From positions 9,608,951-9,672,950 of the forward strand of contig NC_134949.1 in NCBI RefSeq assembly GCF_965638725.1: a stretch of DNA of 64,000 nt, given 5' to 3'. A program made the position numbers and the translations under genes. Shown here one piece after another: positions 48,001-60,040 of this stretch; within the stretch, counting starts at the first letter, position 1, and each line of letters starts with the position of its first letter. The DNA is from Aptenodytes patagonicus (Eukaryota; Chordata; Aves; Sphenisciformes; Spheniscidae). Below the pieces are notes generated by a model. The model had not been told where the DNA came from, searched no databases, and worked only from the letters and a program-made list of their open reading frames with translations.

Positions 48001-51000
48001 TTTGCAATTTTTTGTGGAAAGGCTTTTTGATGGAAGTACCTGAGAAGTGGAATTCTTCATAGAAATTTTCTACTTCATAAAAAATCCAAAGTGTATTTTC
48101 CACAAAGGAACTGAATCAGCATGTTTCTTTTCAGGCAAATGCAACCTGAAAACAAAATATACTTTTCTTTAACGTAGCCATTTTATTTTGAGTTAATCAC
48201 TAGACTACTCCTCCTATTGGTGACTTGCATTTTTAAAGAAGTTTCTGTTTAAACGCTCGGAGTCTTGTTTGGCTCGAATACATTATAACTAAATACAATA
48301 TAACCATAAATCAGTGACTATACATTTGTGACTTTATTACTGAAACATTCATGTTAGCTGACATTTTCAATGAAGGCTGTGGGATTTCAGTGACCAAGTC
48401 CTTATCTAATCCACTTAAATCCCTTTGAAAATCCTACCATTAACTATTGAATTCTCCTAATGAATAATTTCTGAAAGTACCCATGTACTTCTCAAATTAT
48501 ATATAAGGTAGCCCTTTGAAATACACTTGTCTGAGGAGGAGAACAACAGGTGATTTTCAAGTGATATTTTTTAACTATTCAAATAAACTAGCTGAATTTT
48601 TTATCATTTTAAGTACAACTCTAACTTTTTGCTACACATGTAGCAGTGTAACAACATATTTAATTAACTATCTTCTTGTGAGAAAAGTGTAAAAAAATCA
48701 TTGTAAGAAAAGTATGAATTATTAAAAACCAGCTATAAAAATGACTATACTTATATCTGACAATATAATCTAGCACAGCTTCTATTTATCATTCTCTCTA
48801 AAATGCTTTATATATATTTTAAATTATATTTTAAATTATATATCAGTTTTGTATCAAATATTCATAAACACCAATTTAAAGCACAACCAAATGCTTTTCT
48901 AAGTTTAGTTGAATTACAATAGTCTGGCATATCTATATGTCTTCAGTTATTAACACTTTTTATTGTGTTAATATTGTGTTATTGTTACTATTGTCTTTAT
49001 CTATTATGGATGTAAGTAAGATTAGGGTGATATTTGTACAGATCTGTAGCAAGATTATTCTGTTCCCAGGGAGAACAACTTGGCTTTTGTCTGAAAATAT
49101 CTGGAGTTTTAAACTCAGTTTTGGTTGCATACCCACATACTGCCTGTTCTTGCTGGAAAAATAAGTATTAGAGCAATTTACTACTATTCTGGCAACATCC
49201 ATAGGATTTAATGAGGTGGCTCTCATTTTTGTAATCTTGTAATCTAGTAAAACCTAACTTTAAAATGTTATTCTTCTGAGCATTTAATTCATTTTTTATA
49301 TGCATAGGTCAAATTCCTTACTTATAATGATTTAACCATACTGAAAAAAATGGAGTTGTCTGCAGTGTATACTGCTGCACAGACATGAATGATACTATAT
49401 GTGATTTACACAGACAAAATAGGGTTCAAAATCTAGTTTATGGATTTATAATTATACAGCACAGAAGGCCAAACACAATCACATGTATGGTTGTCTGCAA
49501 TTTCCTGGAGACCACCATTTGACATCATCCGCATTGACTTTTGAGCCATTCATTTTTAACAAGATATATCCATTTTCTTTTTACCTTTTTAGTCAGATCT
49601 GTAAAGTTACTTTTTCTGTTTGACTGAAAAAGAACATGGGGACCCCACATTCAGTCAGCAACTAATTGACTCTTAAAACTTTTCTTGCTACCAGGAAACA
49701 AAATCTAATTTTGGAAATAGTTCATAATCTGATCTTAGAAACCCCTTATCATGGTGTTATTGTTGGGTGGTCAAAACCATACATTGTTTGTTAGTATTTA
49801 ACTGAGCTGAGTTTAATTTCTATGGAAACAAGAATGATATGGAAGCAAAGCTAACAGGTTATTCACTTAGTTTGAACGTAGCTAATTATAACATTTCTAG
49901 GAGAAGTCATATTCTTGCTTGGTTCCCAAATATAACACCACTTTTTGTAAATAAGAATCTCATGCTTTAATTTTATTTCACTGTTTGCAACAGAATCGTG
50001 GATTGGCAGGGGCACTAGAAACTTATGTTTTTAGCCTCAGTCTCTATACTGATTTGATAACTCTGTATTCTTACATTTTACGCTCCAGTTCCCTTCATAT
50101 TTGTGTGATGTCTTGTAAAGTAAAAGATATATATACTTGCAAAGTCAAAGAAAGAAAAAAAAAAAACACACTCTCCAGAGGTGAGAAAAAGGTCTGTCTA
50201 CCCATTATTCATTTTTTATTTTTCTCTTGATCTTTTGACATAGTCAGAGCACCATGATTTATGAAAATGGGAATATGTGAATTGTTTTGTTAGAGAATTC
50301 AATCTTCGTCTTACCTGAGGCCTAAACTTTACCTGAGGGTTTGGTTTTGCATTGTCAGAAACTCTTTGCAACACATTAATGAGTGTGGTGATTCGTTCAT
50401 ACTAGTGAAGGAATTCTTGTCAAATTCTGATATATTTTTTTTAATATACTAACTTTATGCCTGTGGTAACCACTGTTTTCAGTAAGATCCCTGAATAATG
50501 ACATTTAAGCTTAGCCCTGGAGTCAAATCGTTCCATGCAAGGTCTTGGACTTAGGAGTTCTCCTTGTCATCAACACTTTCCAAATATTAATTTAGAGAAC
50601 TACTCATCTAATCAATGAGTACATTGGAAAAGATTACCAACATTCAACATTAGAAAGATCACCAACATCTAGTTTCTCTTTTATTGATCTTCTCTCTACT
50701 TGTTGCAGCGTTCTAGCTACCAACCCCGTTTAGTTTTGGAGATCTTTGGGTTCCTTACTTAGAACTAGAAAGTTCCATTTTGGGAGCAGCCACAATAAAA
50801 GAGTTTTCATCTTCTCACTTACTGATAAAAGTACCTGCCCTTGAAAGCGTTATCATTAATAAATAACTGGGAGTGCAATTCTTCTTATGTACTCATTACT
50901 TTTTGGTGTTCTAAGGAAAACAGGCACTCTATTCAGGCCACTGTACACATAGTCTGCTGAAGCTTTTTAACTTTTCATAAACAGAGAGATCACTTCCAGT

Positions 51001-54000
51001 TCTTTTTCCTAACTTACTTTTTTATTGCTGTGAGCTCTGACTCAGGTCTTTTCTTGCTCGAGTCTTTCATTAACTTTACTTTGGGCCTTTAACTTTGGTA
51101 TCTGGCCATTAACTGCTGGGAAGTACTTCACCAGGTGCCCATCATTGCTAAATATTCACACAGCCTCAGTGGCCAAAACTAGAACCATTGAGATGAATAT
51201 GAGAAGCCAGGTTAACGATGTACAATGAACAGAAAAGATGAGAAAGAAAAAAAAAAGACAAGAAATGAGAAGAATCCGGACTTTTAGCCATTGAGATGTT
51301 ACCTGGATACCTACCATGTAATCCACTGAACACTCGTGTGGATTACTCTCCTCAGTGAAATAGGTATGCTAATTCACCAGATTCAGGTAGTATCTTGAAT
51401 ATCTCTTGTATATTAATTCATTTTAAATATAAAAAGCTTTTAAAAGCTAAAACAGGCTCCTTTTTTTATTTTTATTTTTTTTTATTTTGGGGAGGGTTAT
51501 TTTAAATAGTGGTTTCACAAGACATTATAGCACTACTTAGTTAGGAACATGGAAAACAGAGAAGGGAATAAGGCTTGTCTACTAATTGGAAAATATCTCA
51601 AGTTCCATTGCTCATCTCTGAAAGAAACACAGCCTATTGAAAAGCAACAGGAGAGTAAAAGATTTAAAAAACTAAAGGATTTAGACTTTATTATTTGCTG
51701 TGGTTAAAAGCCAATCAAAATGGAAATGCAGTCAGTATGAAAAGTGAAGATATAAAATGAAAGTTTAAAATTATACATAAGTAGCCTTATTCAAGTAAGA
51801 GAAAAATTTGAAAATTTTATGTTGTCAAAATGACAGAGATGCTTACTGTTGGAACTAAAATCTAACATTTCATAGCGCTATACTGTGGACATTAATTGAG
51901 TGGTAGTGAAGATTAAATTGATTTAAATTATACTTAACTATTATAGCTATTAATTTCTGTATCACAACTATTTGTATTGTGACTTTACTTTTCCCTTGCA
52001 GCTCTCAGAGCACTTTAGAAGATGTACAACACTCATTAAATATAAGGTGCTCATTTAATCAGCCATCTGCCTGGTTTACTCATTTGGAAAGCCAACATGT
52101 GTCTTCTGCATTTATACAAATTTTGGTGGCCTCTTCAAGACAGACATCAAAACAACAACATGCTTGTGCATGGCAACTGTGAAAAGTCAGTCAGTTTAAG
52201 CTACCCATGTTAGTGCCACATCTGAAAAAATATTATTAGCCACTTGTCTAATTTATAGAGGCAAGTGACAAGAACTTGAGAGTCTTGTATCCCAGTCCCT
52301 TCCCTTCCTAGCTAAACCACTTTTGCAGCCCAACAAATTCTCTCCCCCTGCGTTGCCCCAACCCCATGAAGCTCTCCAAGCTCCAGTAACTCTCAGGCAT
52401 ACTTAGTTAAGCTTGTATGTTTCTTATTATAGAAATATTTTCTGGTAGAGGATATAAATACATTGAAACAGAGCCATTTCCAGTTTGCAAAGTATACAGG
52501 CTTTGCCAGTGAAGGCATCTTTAAGAAATGCATTAAAAATATTCAAGAGACGTTTTATGGTGTCTCTGCCCAGTTCCAAGAGCTATAATTTAAAAACTAT
52601 TAAGTTGATGGCCTTGAGATTTAATCTAATTTTTAAGTCACAAATTGTTATTAAAAAAAAATGCATAATTGTTTCTTTACAAGTTATTTCATCAGCAATT
52701 TTACATAAAAATGGACATGGAAAATATTTGGGAGGGTTATATTCCATTTGTTGATTTTTTCTTTTTTTGTTTATTTGTTTAGCTTACCTCATCATCAACT
52801 TCATGTAATAATCAGAAAGAATTTACCGTTGGGGAGAGATGAACTGAGGAAAATTTTATCATAATGGGCATAATCTTGGAAAACAACTGGCCAGACAGTA
52901 ATAAAATGGAAATATTCTACAGTAAGGAGCACTATCATTAAATAACTATAGGATGAATTTTCTTTTGTTCTATCTATCCTCTCTTTCATGAACAATCGCT
53001 TCATTAGGGCCAGCAACCACTAGAAGCTTGATTTTAGAAGGTATTTAGACAAATATGAGACAATATGGGAACAACAGAGAATTTAAATCCTGTTTCTCTG
53101 TTATAAACTAAATTGAACAAAACTGGAATAAATTACATGTACTGCTATCTCCCCAATGTGAGAGATGAGAGAATGAACCAGGAAAAAAAAGAAGACATCT
53201 CAAGATATTGGCTGATTCAATAAAAGTCCAGGTGCTCCAGTACTTAATTGAGACTCTTGTGCTCTGCAATGAAGACTAAGGCCCTATGTTAGCACACAGT
53301 CATCTTTTACATATGTAAATTATGTACCTCAGTAAACTGAAAACAGCCATCACTCTGCCACATATACTAGTTAAAGTCAGAAACAAACTCAGGATTGCAC
53401 TGGTCTAGTCAACAGAAAAAAAAGGGCAACATTATAGTCCCAGTCCTCAGGTAACTAACGGCTTCATACATCTGCAAGACAGGACTATGAACCTTTTTAT
53501 TTTTTAAAAGTAATCATCTGCTTTTGAAATAAAGGAAGAGGTCTCAATTTTCCTCTCTTGACATAGCTTCATTCCCACCTAACTTAATAGGTAGCACATT
53601 TTTTATTCGAGATGCAACAGGTCTGAACTCAGCTTCCTTCCTTGGCTGATGACAATTCAACCTTTTATCCTACACCTTCAATGGAGACTTTTGATATTGT
53701 GTTGGGGACACAACATCAACATATGTGTTGCCTCTCCTCCCACTGCAGCTATCACTTTTATAAAAACATTTGAGTCATTAAAGAGAGGATACAAGTGAAA
53801 GTAAGGCTCTTGTATGGTAATCTGAAAGCTACAGCAATGCCCTGGCTAAGGAAATTCTGGACATCCAGAACCTGAAGTCCTCCACATATGTAGGCAGTTG
53901 TCTGCATACCAACTCTGAGTATTCCAAACTAAATTTCTAACTATTGTTTTAACTGTTATCTTCATTGTGGAATTTTATTACACAGCTAGTAAAAACTGCA

Positions 54001-54639
54001 TGTATCATTTGTACTGTAGCACTGAATTTAGCTTTCTCTAAGACTGCTGTAACCCTGCCTTGCTTTTCACATCAATTCTTATTTTAAATTCTGAACAGGA
54101 GCCCAGTCATTTAAAAGTGTGCAAGAATGTTAATGTATTATCAAGTTGTTCTAATAGGTTATTCTCAGAGCCTTAAAAATCAGCATTTGCAGTGAAAATA
54201 TTTCTGGGAGAGGCAGATCCTACTTATCTGCTAACTGGTTCAGACTGGGGATTTGGTGATTCAGAAGTTCAATTTTAATTGCTGTGAAGACTTTTCAGCT
54301 TTCACAGGCCTGTTCTGGAAAAGAAAGTTTGCTTTTGCTGACAAATGAGAAAAAACAACAATGGATAAATGTATTAAATAAAACAATGTCTGGACACTAA
54401 ATTTTTCTTTGGTCTGGATCCCTATTAGCCAGTGTCAGTCCCTGGGAGACTTGCTGCCAGTAGCTAGTTCTATTTGTTTATTTATATATCAGTAATGTTT
54501 TTACTTCCTGAATCACTGAAACCCATGTGCAGTTTAGAGTTTCTTCTGGGCTTTCTATCTTGGGTCTTAATGAGAATGGTTAGATTAAGAATAAGAGTTA
54601 ATGCCCACACGAAAAGGTAAAAACAGGACAACCCATAAC

Positions 54640-54960
54640 CCCTTTGTATTCCTCTGTGAGCTTCCCAGGCTGGCAGGCTGCCTGGAGCACAAAGCTGGCT
54701 CTGCTGCCTGCCCAGCCCAGGTAACAAGGTGCAGACAGAGAATTAGCGGTCTTTGGCTCAGTTCCTCCACTCGCTGGCCAATGTAGCTGAGCTGGCAGGG
54801 AGGTGGGACAGTAATTTATTTCTGGAAAAGACCATAAGCAAATGGAAAGGCTGTGGGAGCAAGGAGGAAGCAAGAGAGGAATTATGACTCAGAGGGATGT
54901 CTGTGAGTCACAGTGTTTCCCTGGGCTACCCAGGAGTTACATGCAGCCTGCTACTTGGAG
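54640..54960. promoter_or_regulatory. GC-richer intronic patch with paired AP-1-like sites
   Basis: This roughly 320-bp patch is richer in G+C than its surroundings and contains TGACTCA (54885-54891) and TGAGTCA (54904-54910), two perfect AP-1/TRE heptamers with 12 bp between them. The first is within a partial MARE/NF-E2-like context (complement TCTGAGTCAT). It could be an intronic enhancer. Open frames on both strands here have no recognisable domain. Confidence 0.3.
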
Positions 54961-56169
54961 TGAACATAAAGGTATAATCTAGTTCAACAGCAAAGTAAAC
55001 ACTGAGAACTTGAGTTTAGAAGTATGGGTTTGCAAAGAGTGACTTCTTAATGATGTTTGTGTTTTTGTGTGCTTTCAACTTGAGTTGAGGGCATCTGAAG
55101 TAACTGATGAAGTCATTAGCAAATCTGAGATCATGATTCTGCTTCATTATGAATCTCGCAGTGTGAAGTACAAGTACAACTGTACACATCACAATAGAAA
55201 TATAAAGACATGGTTTCTCACTCTAGAAGGGTTACAGCCTCACTGATGGACACCTGCCAGCTGAAACTGAGTTTTAAACACCCAATTAGTGACAGTGCGG
55301 TTGGGTGTTTCCTAGGAGCAGGAATTCTTTTTTCTACAGCTTCACTTTACTCTAGTGGAGACTTTTGAGTGTCCCTGTATTTCAGGGTATGTTGAAATGC
55401 ATTCATGTTCAAATGTTCTAATAGAGCTAAAATGTTAACATTTCTGTGAATATATCTACAGAGGAAATACACTTTGCTCCCACAGTTATCCATGATAAAT
55501 CCCTGCAGCTCAATATTAATCCATTGCTCCTTAGGATGACAATTATGCTTAACTAGTGTTCTGAATAAGGATGTTCACATGAATCAGAGCATACACCTAC
55601 AAAAGACCAGTGGCAACCTATTTCTTTGCCTTACTGAATAGCTGCCTTGGTAAAAGAAACAAAATATGGAACAGCTTGTGCCTCCCCATTCCAGTGCCTT
55701 ATTCTCATAATCTGAAAAACAGCTTATTCTTTTTGCACACCTGATTTGCTGCTTTTACATCAAGATACGGGAAAGGCACTTTAGCCTTTGCTCTCTCTCG
55801 CTATAATCACAGTCTGAGCAGCACAACTAAGAACTGGACCTAGCAGACTTTTAAGCATTAAAACTTCAGTGATTTGCTGGAAGAACCTCTATAAAAGCCC
55901 CTAAAGCTTCAGTAGTGTTTCTAGTAAAATAGGCGGAAAGTGTATCCTTGAATTGATACAATCCAGCGTTAGGTAATAATTTGGTGCTCTTGAAGTTCAG
56001 TTGGAACTTTGCCAGCACCAGGTGAGGCACTGGGCTCCAGGTGCACATTTAAAAAAAAACCTTAGCATTAGATAAAGGTGAAATAGTTGGCAGCTTAATT
56101 TTCCTGTGATCTTATATTCTTCTGATAGTGTAAGATGAAGATAACAGTGTTAAGCTGAAGATAACAATG

Positions 56170-56310
56170 TGTGCATTTGTGTTTATGTGTTTATATGTAT
56201 ATTGATGTAGTGTGTATATGAGTGTATATATACACACACTTCTTTAATGTGTGTCTTTATACATATATACATAGATATACATGTATATACGCATACCCAC
56301 ATATCTCCAC
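56170..56310. repeat. Alternating TG/TA low-complexity region
   Basis: Imperfect alternating pyrimidine-purine sequence (GTGTATATGAGTGTATATATACACACAC and similar, interrupted). It is a degenerate dinucleotide repeat. The open frame across it is an artefact of composition. Confidence 0.65.
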
Positions 56311-59300
56311 ACTTTTGGTTTATAAAGTTTCATTCTTGTTTACATACACAATTTTCATAAAAGTCCTTGCAGTAATTGCTCCTGTGCGATGGGTTAACGC
56401 TGTACCGTATTTGCTCAGAATTATAATCCTGTGCACAAGTTGTATGGAGTTTTGCATTCACTAATTAGTGCACAATAGATATTCAGTATTTAGTTACCTT
56501 TTCTATCTAGTTTTTTATAAATGTATATTTTTATCATTCACATGTTTGTACTTAACTAAAAAGAGAAGCAACTAATGTGGCAAGACTCTCATTCACACAT
56601 AGAACAGAAATCCAACATCAGTTATTTCTTTCTGTACATTATTTAAAGTATATATGTTTCCCATAGCTTTAAGGATCAGAACTTCATAGCAAGAGATTTA
56701 CATTTCTATGAGGAAGTTTTCCATTAAAATATGGTTCTGTTCCCCAGCACTGAGTTTTCAGCCAGCTTTGTTGTTTGAGTGGCCATCCTCCTCCAAGAGG
56801 GAAAATTCCTCTTTTGGGGAAACAGGAAAGATAATACATGCATTCATAATCTAAAGTCTGTGTAGTATGCTTCAAGTTTAACATTCAGCTTCCTTAAGAA
56901 AGTAGAAAGACAATTCTGCTTGTGGTATAAATACACATGAAAATGTTTCCAAAAGAGAAGGCTTTCCACCCTGCCTGAAATTAGAACAGATGTAATCCCA
57001 TTTATTTAGGAACAGTTTCTGAAACTCTTTTGTATTATGATTTACCAGGACAAAATTGTTGTTTACATTTTTCATTTACATTAATGCAAAGACAAATTTT
57101 CATCAATCTTCAAGGGTAAAAGGAAAGAAAACTGTAATTACACTTTTTTTTCCTTTCTTTTGGTGTAAGAAAGCTGAACCACGTTGATGCTAATGGGAGA
57201 AAAGCATCAAGAGTTATTCCGTCACAAAACTTGACATCTCATCCCCTCGTTTCGCTGTAGTCAGATATCAGCTGTAGTCAGTGTTCGCATAAGTCAGCGT
57301 CCCAGTAGCATGGGTTACACATGCCAGTGCTGCAAACTATTAAAACTTTTGAAAAACCTTTGTTTCAAGGAATTTTAATTATGGCTCACAAGGTCATTCA
57401 TGTTGAGACTTTATATCATGGGCCAAACTTCAGATCTTCGTGAATGAGGCAAGAGGTTAATATGTGTAACTTTATCCCCACTATAGAGTTCATATGCTGC
57501 TGATTATAAGCTTGTAAACAAATCCTTCATATCTCTCCTGTCTGAAACAGCTTTATAAGGAGTTTATTTTTTTGAAAAATAAGAACAGGTGACAAGGACA
57601 AATTGTCCTGAAGTATGTGCAAGAAAGCTAAACCCCCAATTTCTGATAAAAAAGAGTCTATAATTAGAAATATCAGATCTCTTTAGACTATGCTGAGTGT
57701 ACTTAGGTCATGTCACAGTTTTGCAGTCAAGGAACACTATTGCTTGGCTTCAGCGAGACATAGGATGACTTCCTTTTTCATTTTTCTCAGCATCGGGTTT
57801 CCTCTCTTTTCCCTCTTTCACCATGCAAACATAATTTTTATAAACTAGACTTGAGTTGAAAGCACTGAATCAAATTCCTTGCTCACCAATTTATAAACTC
57901 CTTAATGTATTTGGCAATTTGAATGAGCAAAATGCTTATGAATGCTACCATCTCTCAAGGGACTTAGACAAGGTACATAAAATTTTAATCCAGGTTCTCC
58001 TTTGGCTATTATTAATTTGCATGCAGTAGAAATCACAGTGATATTTCTGCTATTTGTTCTACCCTTTATATTTTACAGACATCCATCTGTAAAGTCTGTT
58101 TGGTCAGTGCAGCAATACTGGATTTATGTTGTATGGTGCTTTTTACTTGAAAAGGCATAGTTCTTTTTTTTCCTTTCTTTTCTTGAAAAGAACCATTCTG
58201 GCTCATCTGCCTCTCTCATTTTATTTGACATATACAACTTGTCTTATACCTTGAGAATTAATTTGGCTCGCTTGTATAATTTGCTCTTTTAGCCTGCTTT
58301 TATCATCTTTGCTTCAGAGAGCATTTATGTCTTCAACTGAGACTAAATTGTGTTAATTAGGAAAATATCTAATGGCATCTTGCCCGTCACCATGCCTGAA
58401 TGGCTATGTAAAGTTAAAAAAAAAAAAAAAAAAGCAATGTTTCTCTTGAATTCATGAGAAGTCCTTCCAAAAATGCCAGCATTGAGTAATTTATCTTTTT
58501 TAGACACCGGCAATATAGTAGACAAAGACATAATAAGACAGGTTTGGATGGGAAATTATGTAGACACTTTTTTTTTTTTTTTTAAATAATGAGAATAATT
58601 AATTATTGGGAGAATTTTCTAGCCAAAGTGACAGAGCAGCTATAGTTGAGTGTCTTTCTAAATCATGTACTTGAGCTCATCAGGAAGTTATTAGGCTTGA
58701 TGCAGAAATTACTTAATTAAATTTTATGCCCTATGTAATGAAAGAGGTCAAACTAAATTAACATAATAATCCTTTTTGGTCCTCACTTGCACGTGAAATT
58801 GTGGCCAAGTGAATCCAGGGCCTAACTCCTATTGATTTCAATAAGAGAATTATTTCATCCAATAAACTTATGAACAAAACTTTCACTTCTGTTAGGTGAA
58901 GACAGAAACAGAAAGTATTTTAGGTAATTTATTTTTAATCTATTGTGTCATGTAATCAGATGTTATGAAGGAGAATGAGATATGGATACAATGGTATACA
59001 CCTATTTATATTTTTGTTAGGGCAATAAGAAGTTATATTCTTAATTCTACTTTGTCCCAAAGGATTCTGAAGTGCTTTGTAAACTGATAAACCGAGTTCA
59101 TAATTTCACTCAATAATTAAACAAAGCTGTCCCATTGGTAAAAATACTTTGTTTGGCTATTTTGATAGCTTTGTGCACTGCTGGTTTTGTCGTAGTGATA
59201 GGATCATGGTATACTAGTAATTGGAAAATGGATTGTTGCCTTATAGATTAAAAGAAAAGGAAAAATTCTGCTTTTAAGAGTTCTACTCATAGACTTTTTT

Positions 59301-59824
59301 CTTTTAATCATATGAATTTGATATAAAATGGAAGTCCTTCAGTGTAAAATGTAGATCATGGCAACAATAGTTGTGAAACAGTGCAGAAAAGCCCAAAAAT
59401 TTATTTGCATATCTTCTGCTGATCTGTTACTTTCAGCAACAGTTCTGTATCTGGGGCAGTTCTGCACCTACACAGAAGGAACTTGAAAGTAAAACAGAGG
59501 CATCCCAATGGGAACTGTAGAACCTTTAATATTGAGGCAACAGCTCAGACAGTTTTTATGTGATTGCAATGTGTCTCCAGAACCTTCAGATAAACTGCAT
59601 GCTCCTGCTGACAGTAACAGCCTCTATTTCAGCTTATTTCAGTTTGGCTCTAGTTTTCCCACCTTATGGAACTGTTTTTCTTGGTATCAATAATCTGTTC
59701 TCAACTATGATTAATGATTTGGGATGGTTTAGTTTAGACCCAGAGCATTTTTGCACAACTGGAAAGGTATCTGTTTCTCAGGCTGTATGCTAAGAGTTCA
59801 CGGAGTCATAAATCAGTAGTAATT

Positions 59825-59845
59825 AAAAAAAAAAAAAAAAAAAAA
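59825..59845. repeat. Poly(A) tract, A21
   Basis: A 21-base A run lies 15 bp before the pentamer array. It is separate from the CR1 tail that follows, because CR1 elements end in octamer-type repeats rather than poly(A). Confidence 0.75.
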
Positions 59846-59860
59846 TTGGCCTGTTTGAAC

Positions 59861-59960
59861 TAGAATGGAATGGAATGGAATGGAATGGAATGGAATAGAA
59901 TAGAATAGAATAGAATAGAATAGAATAGAATAGAATAGAATAGAATAGAATAGAATAGAA
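59861..59960. repeat. Pentanucleotide microsatellite TAGAA/TGGAA, 20 units
   Basis: One TAGAA is followed by six TGGAA and thirteen TAGAA units without interruption, 100 bp in all. It abuts a CR1 3' end on the right. CR1 elements terminate in short repeats related to ATTCTATG, and the complement of a TATTC-like tail gives exactly this pentamer, so the array probably grew from the CR1 tail. The TGGAA block then arose by one substitution spread through slippage. Confidence 0.9.
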
Positions 59961-60040
59961 TATTCAGTTGGAAGGAACCTATAACGATCATCTAGTCAAA
60001 CTGCCTGACCACTTCAGGGCTGACCAAAAGTAACTAAGTG
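59961..60040 (-). mobile_element. Short CR1 3'-end fragment, minus strand
   Basis: TATTCAGTTGGAAGGAACCT, then CGATCATCTAGTCAAACTGC and CTGACCACTTCAGGGCTGACC match, with a few changes, the 3'UTR of a CR1 subfamily distinct from the copies at 35-39 kb. Only about 80 bp are recognisable before similarity fades, so it is severely 5'-truncated or decayed. No coding sequence remains. Confidence 0.75.

Larger units (their letters stand above)
39604..59823 (+). other. SEMA3E intron 1, middle part, no exon seen
   Basis: Twenty kilobases of AT-rich intronic DNA. I see no second semaphorin exon and no named transposon. Points of note, listed or discussed separately, are a C-rich/A-rich block at 41972-42027, a GC-richer patch with paired AP-1-like sites at 54640-54960, an alternating TG/TA region at 56170-56310, and homopolymers near 46420, 58417 and 58570. 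The longest open frames (for example 44746-45138, minus, 130 codons) have no recognisable domain. Confidence 0.55.
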
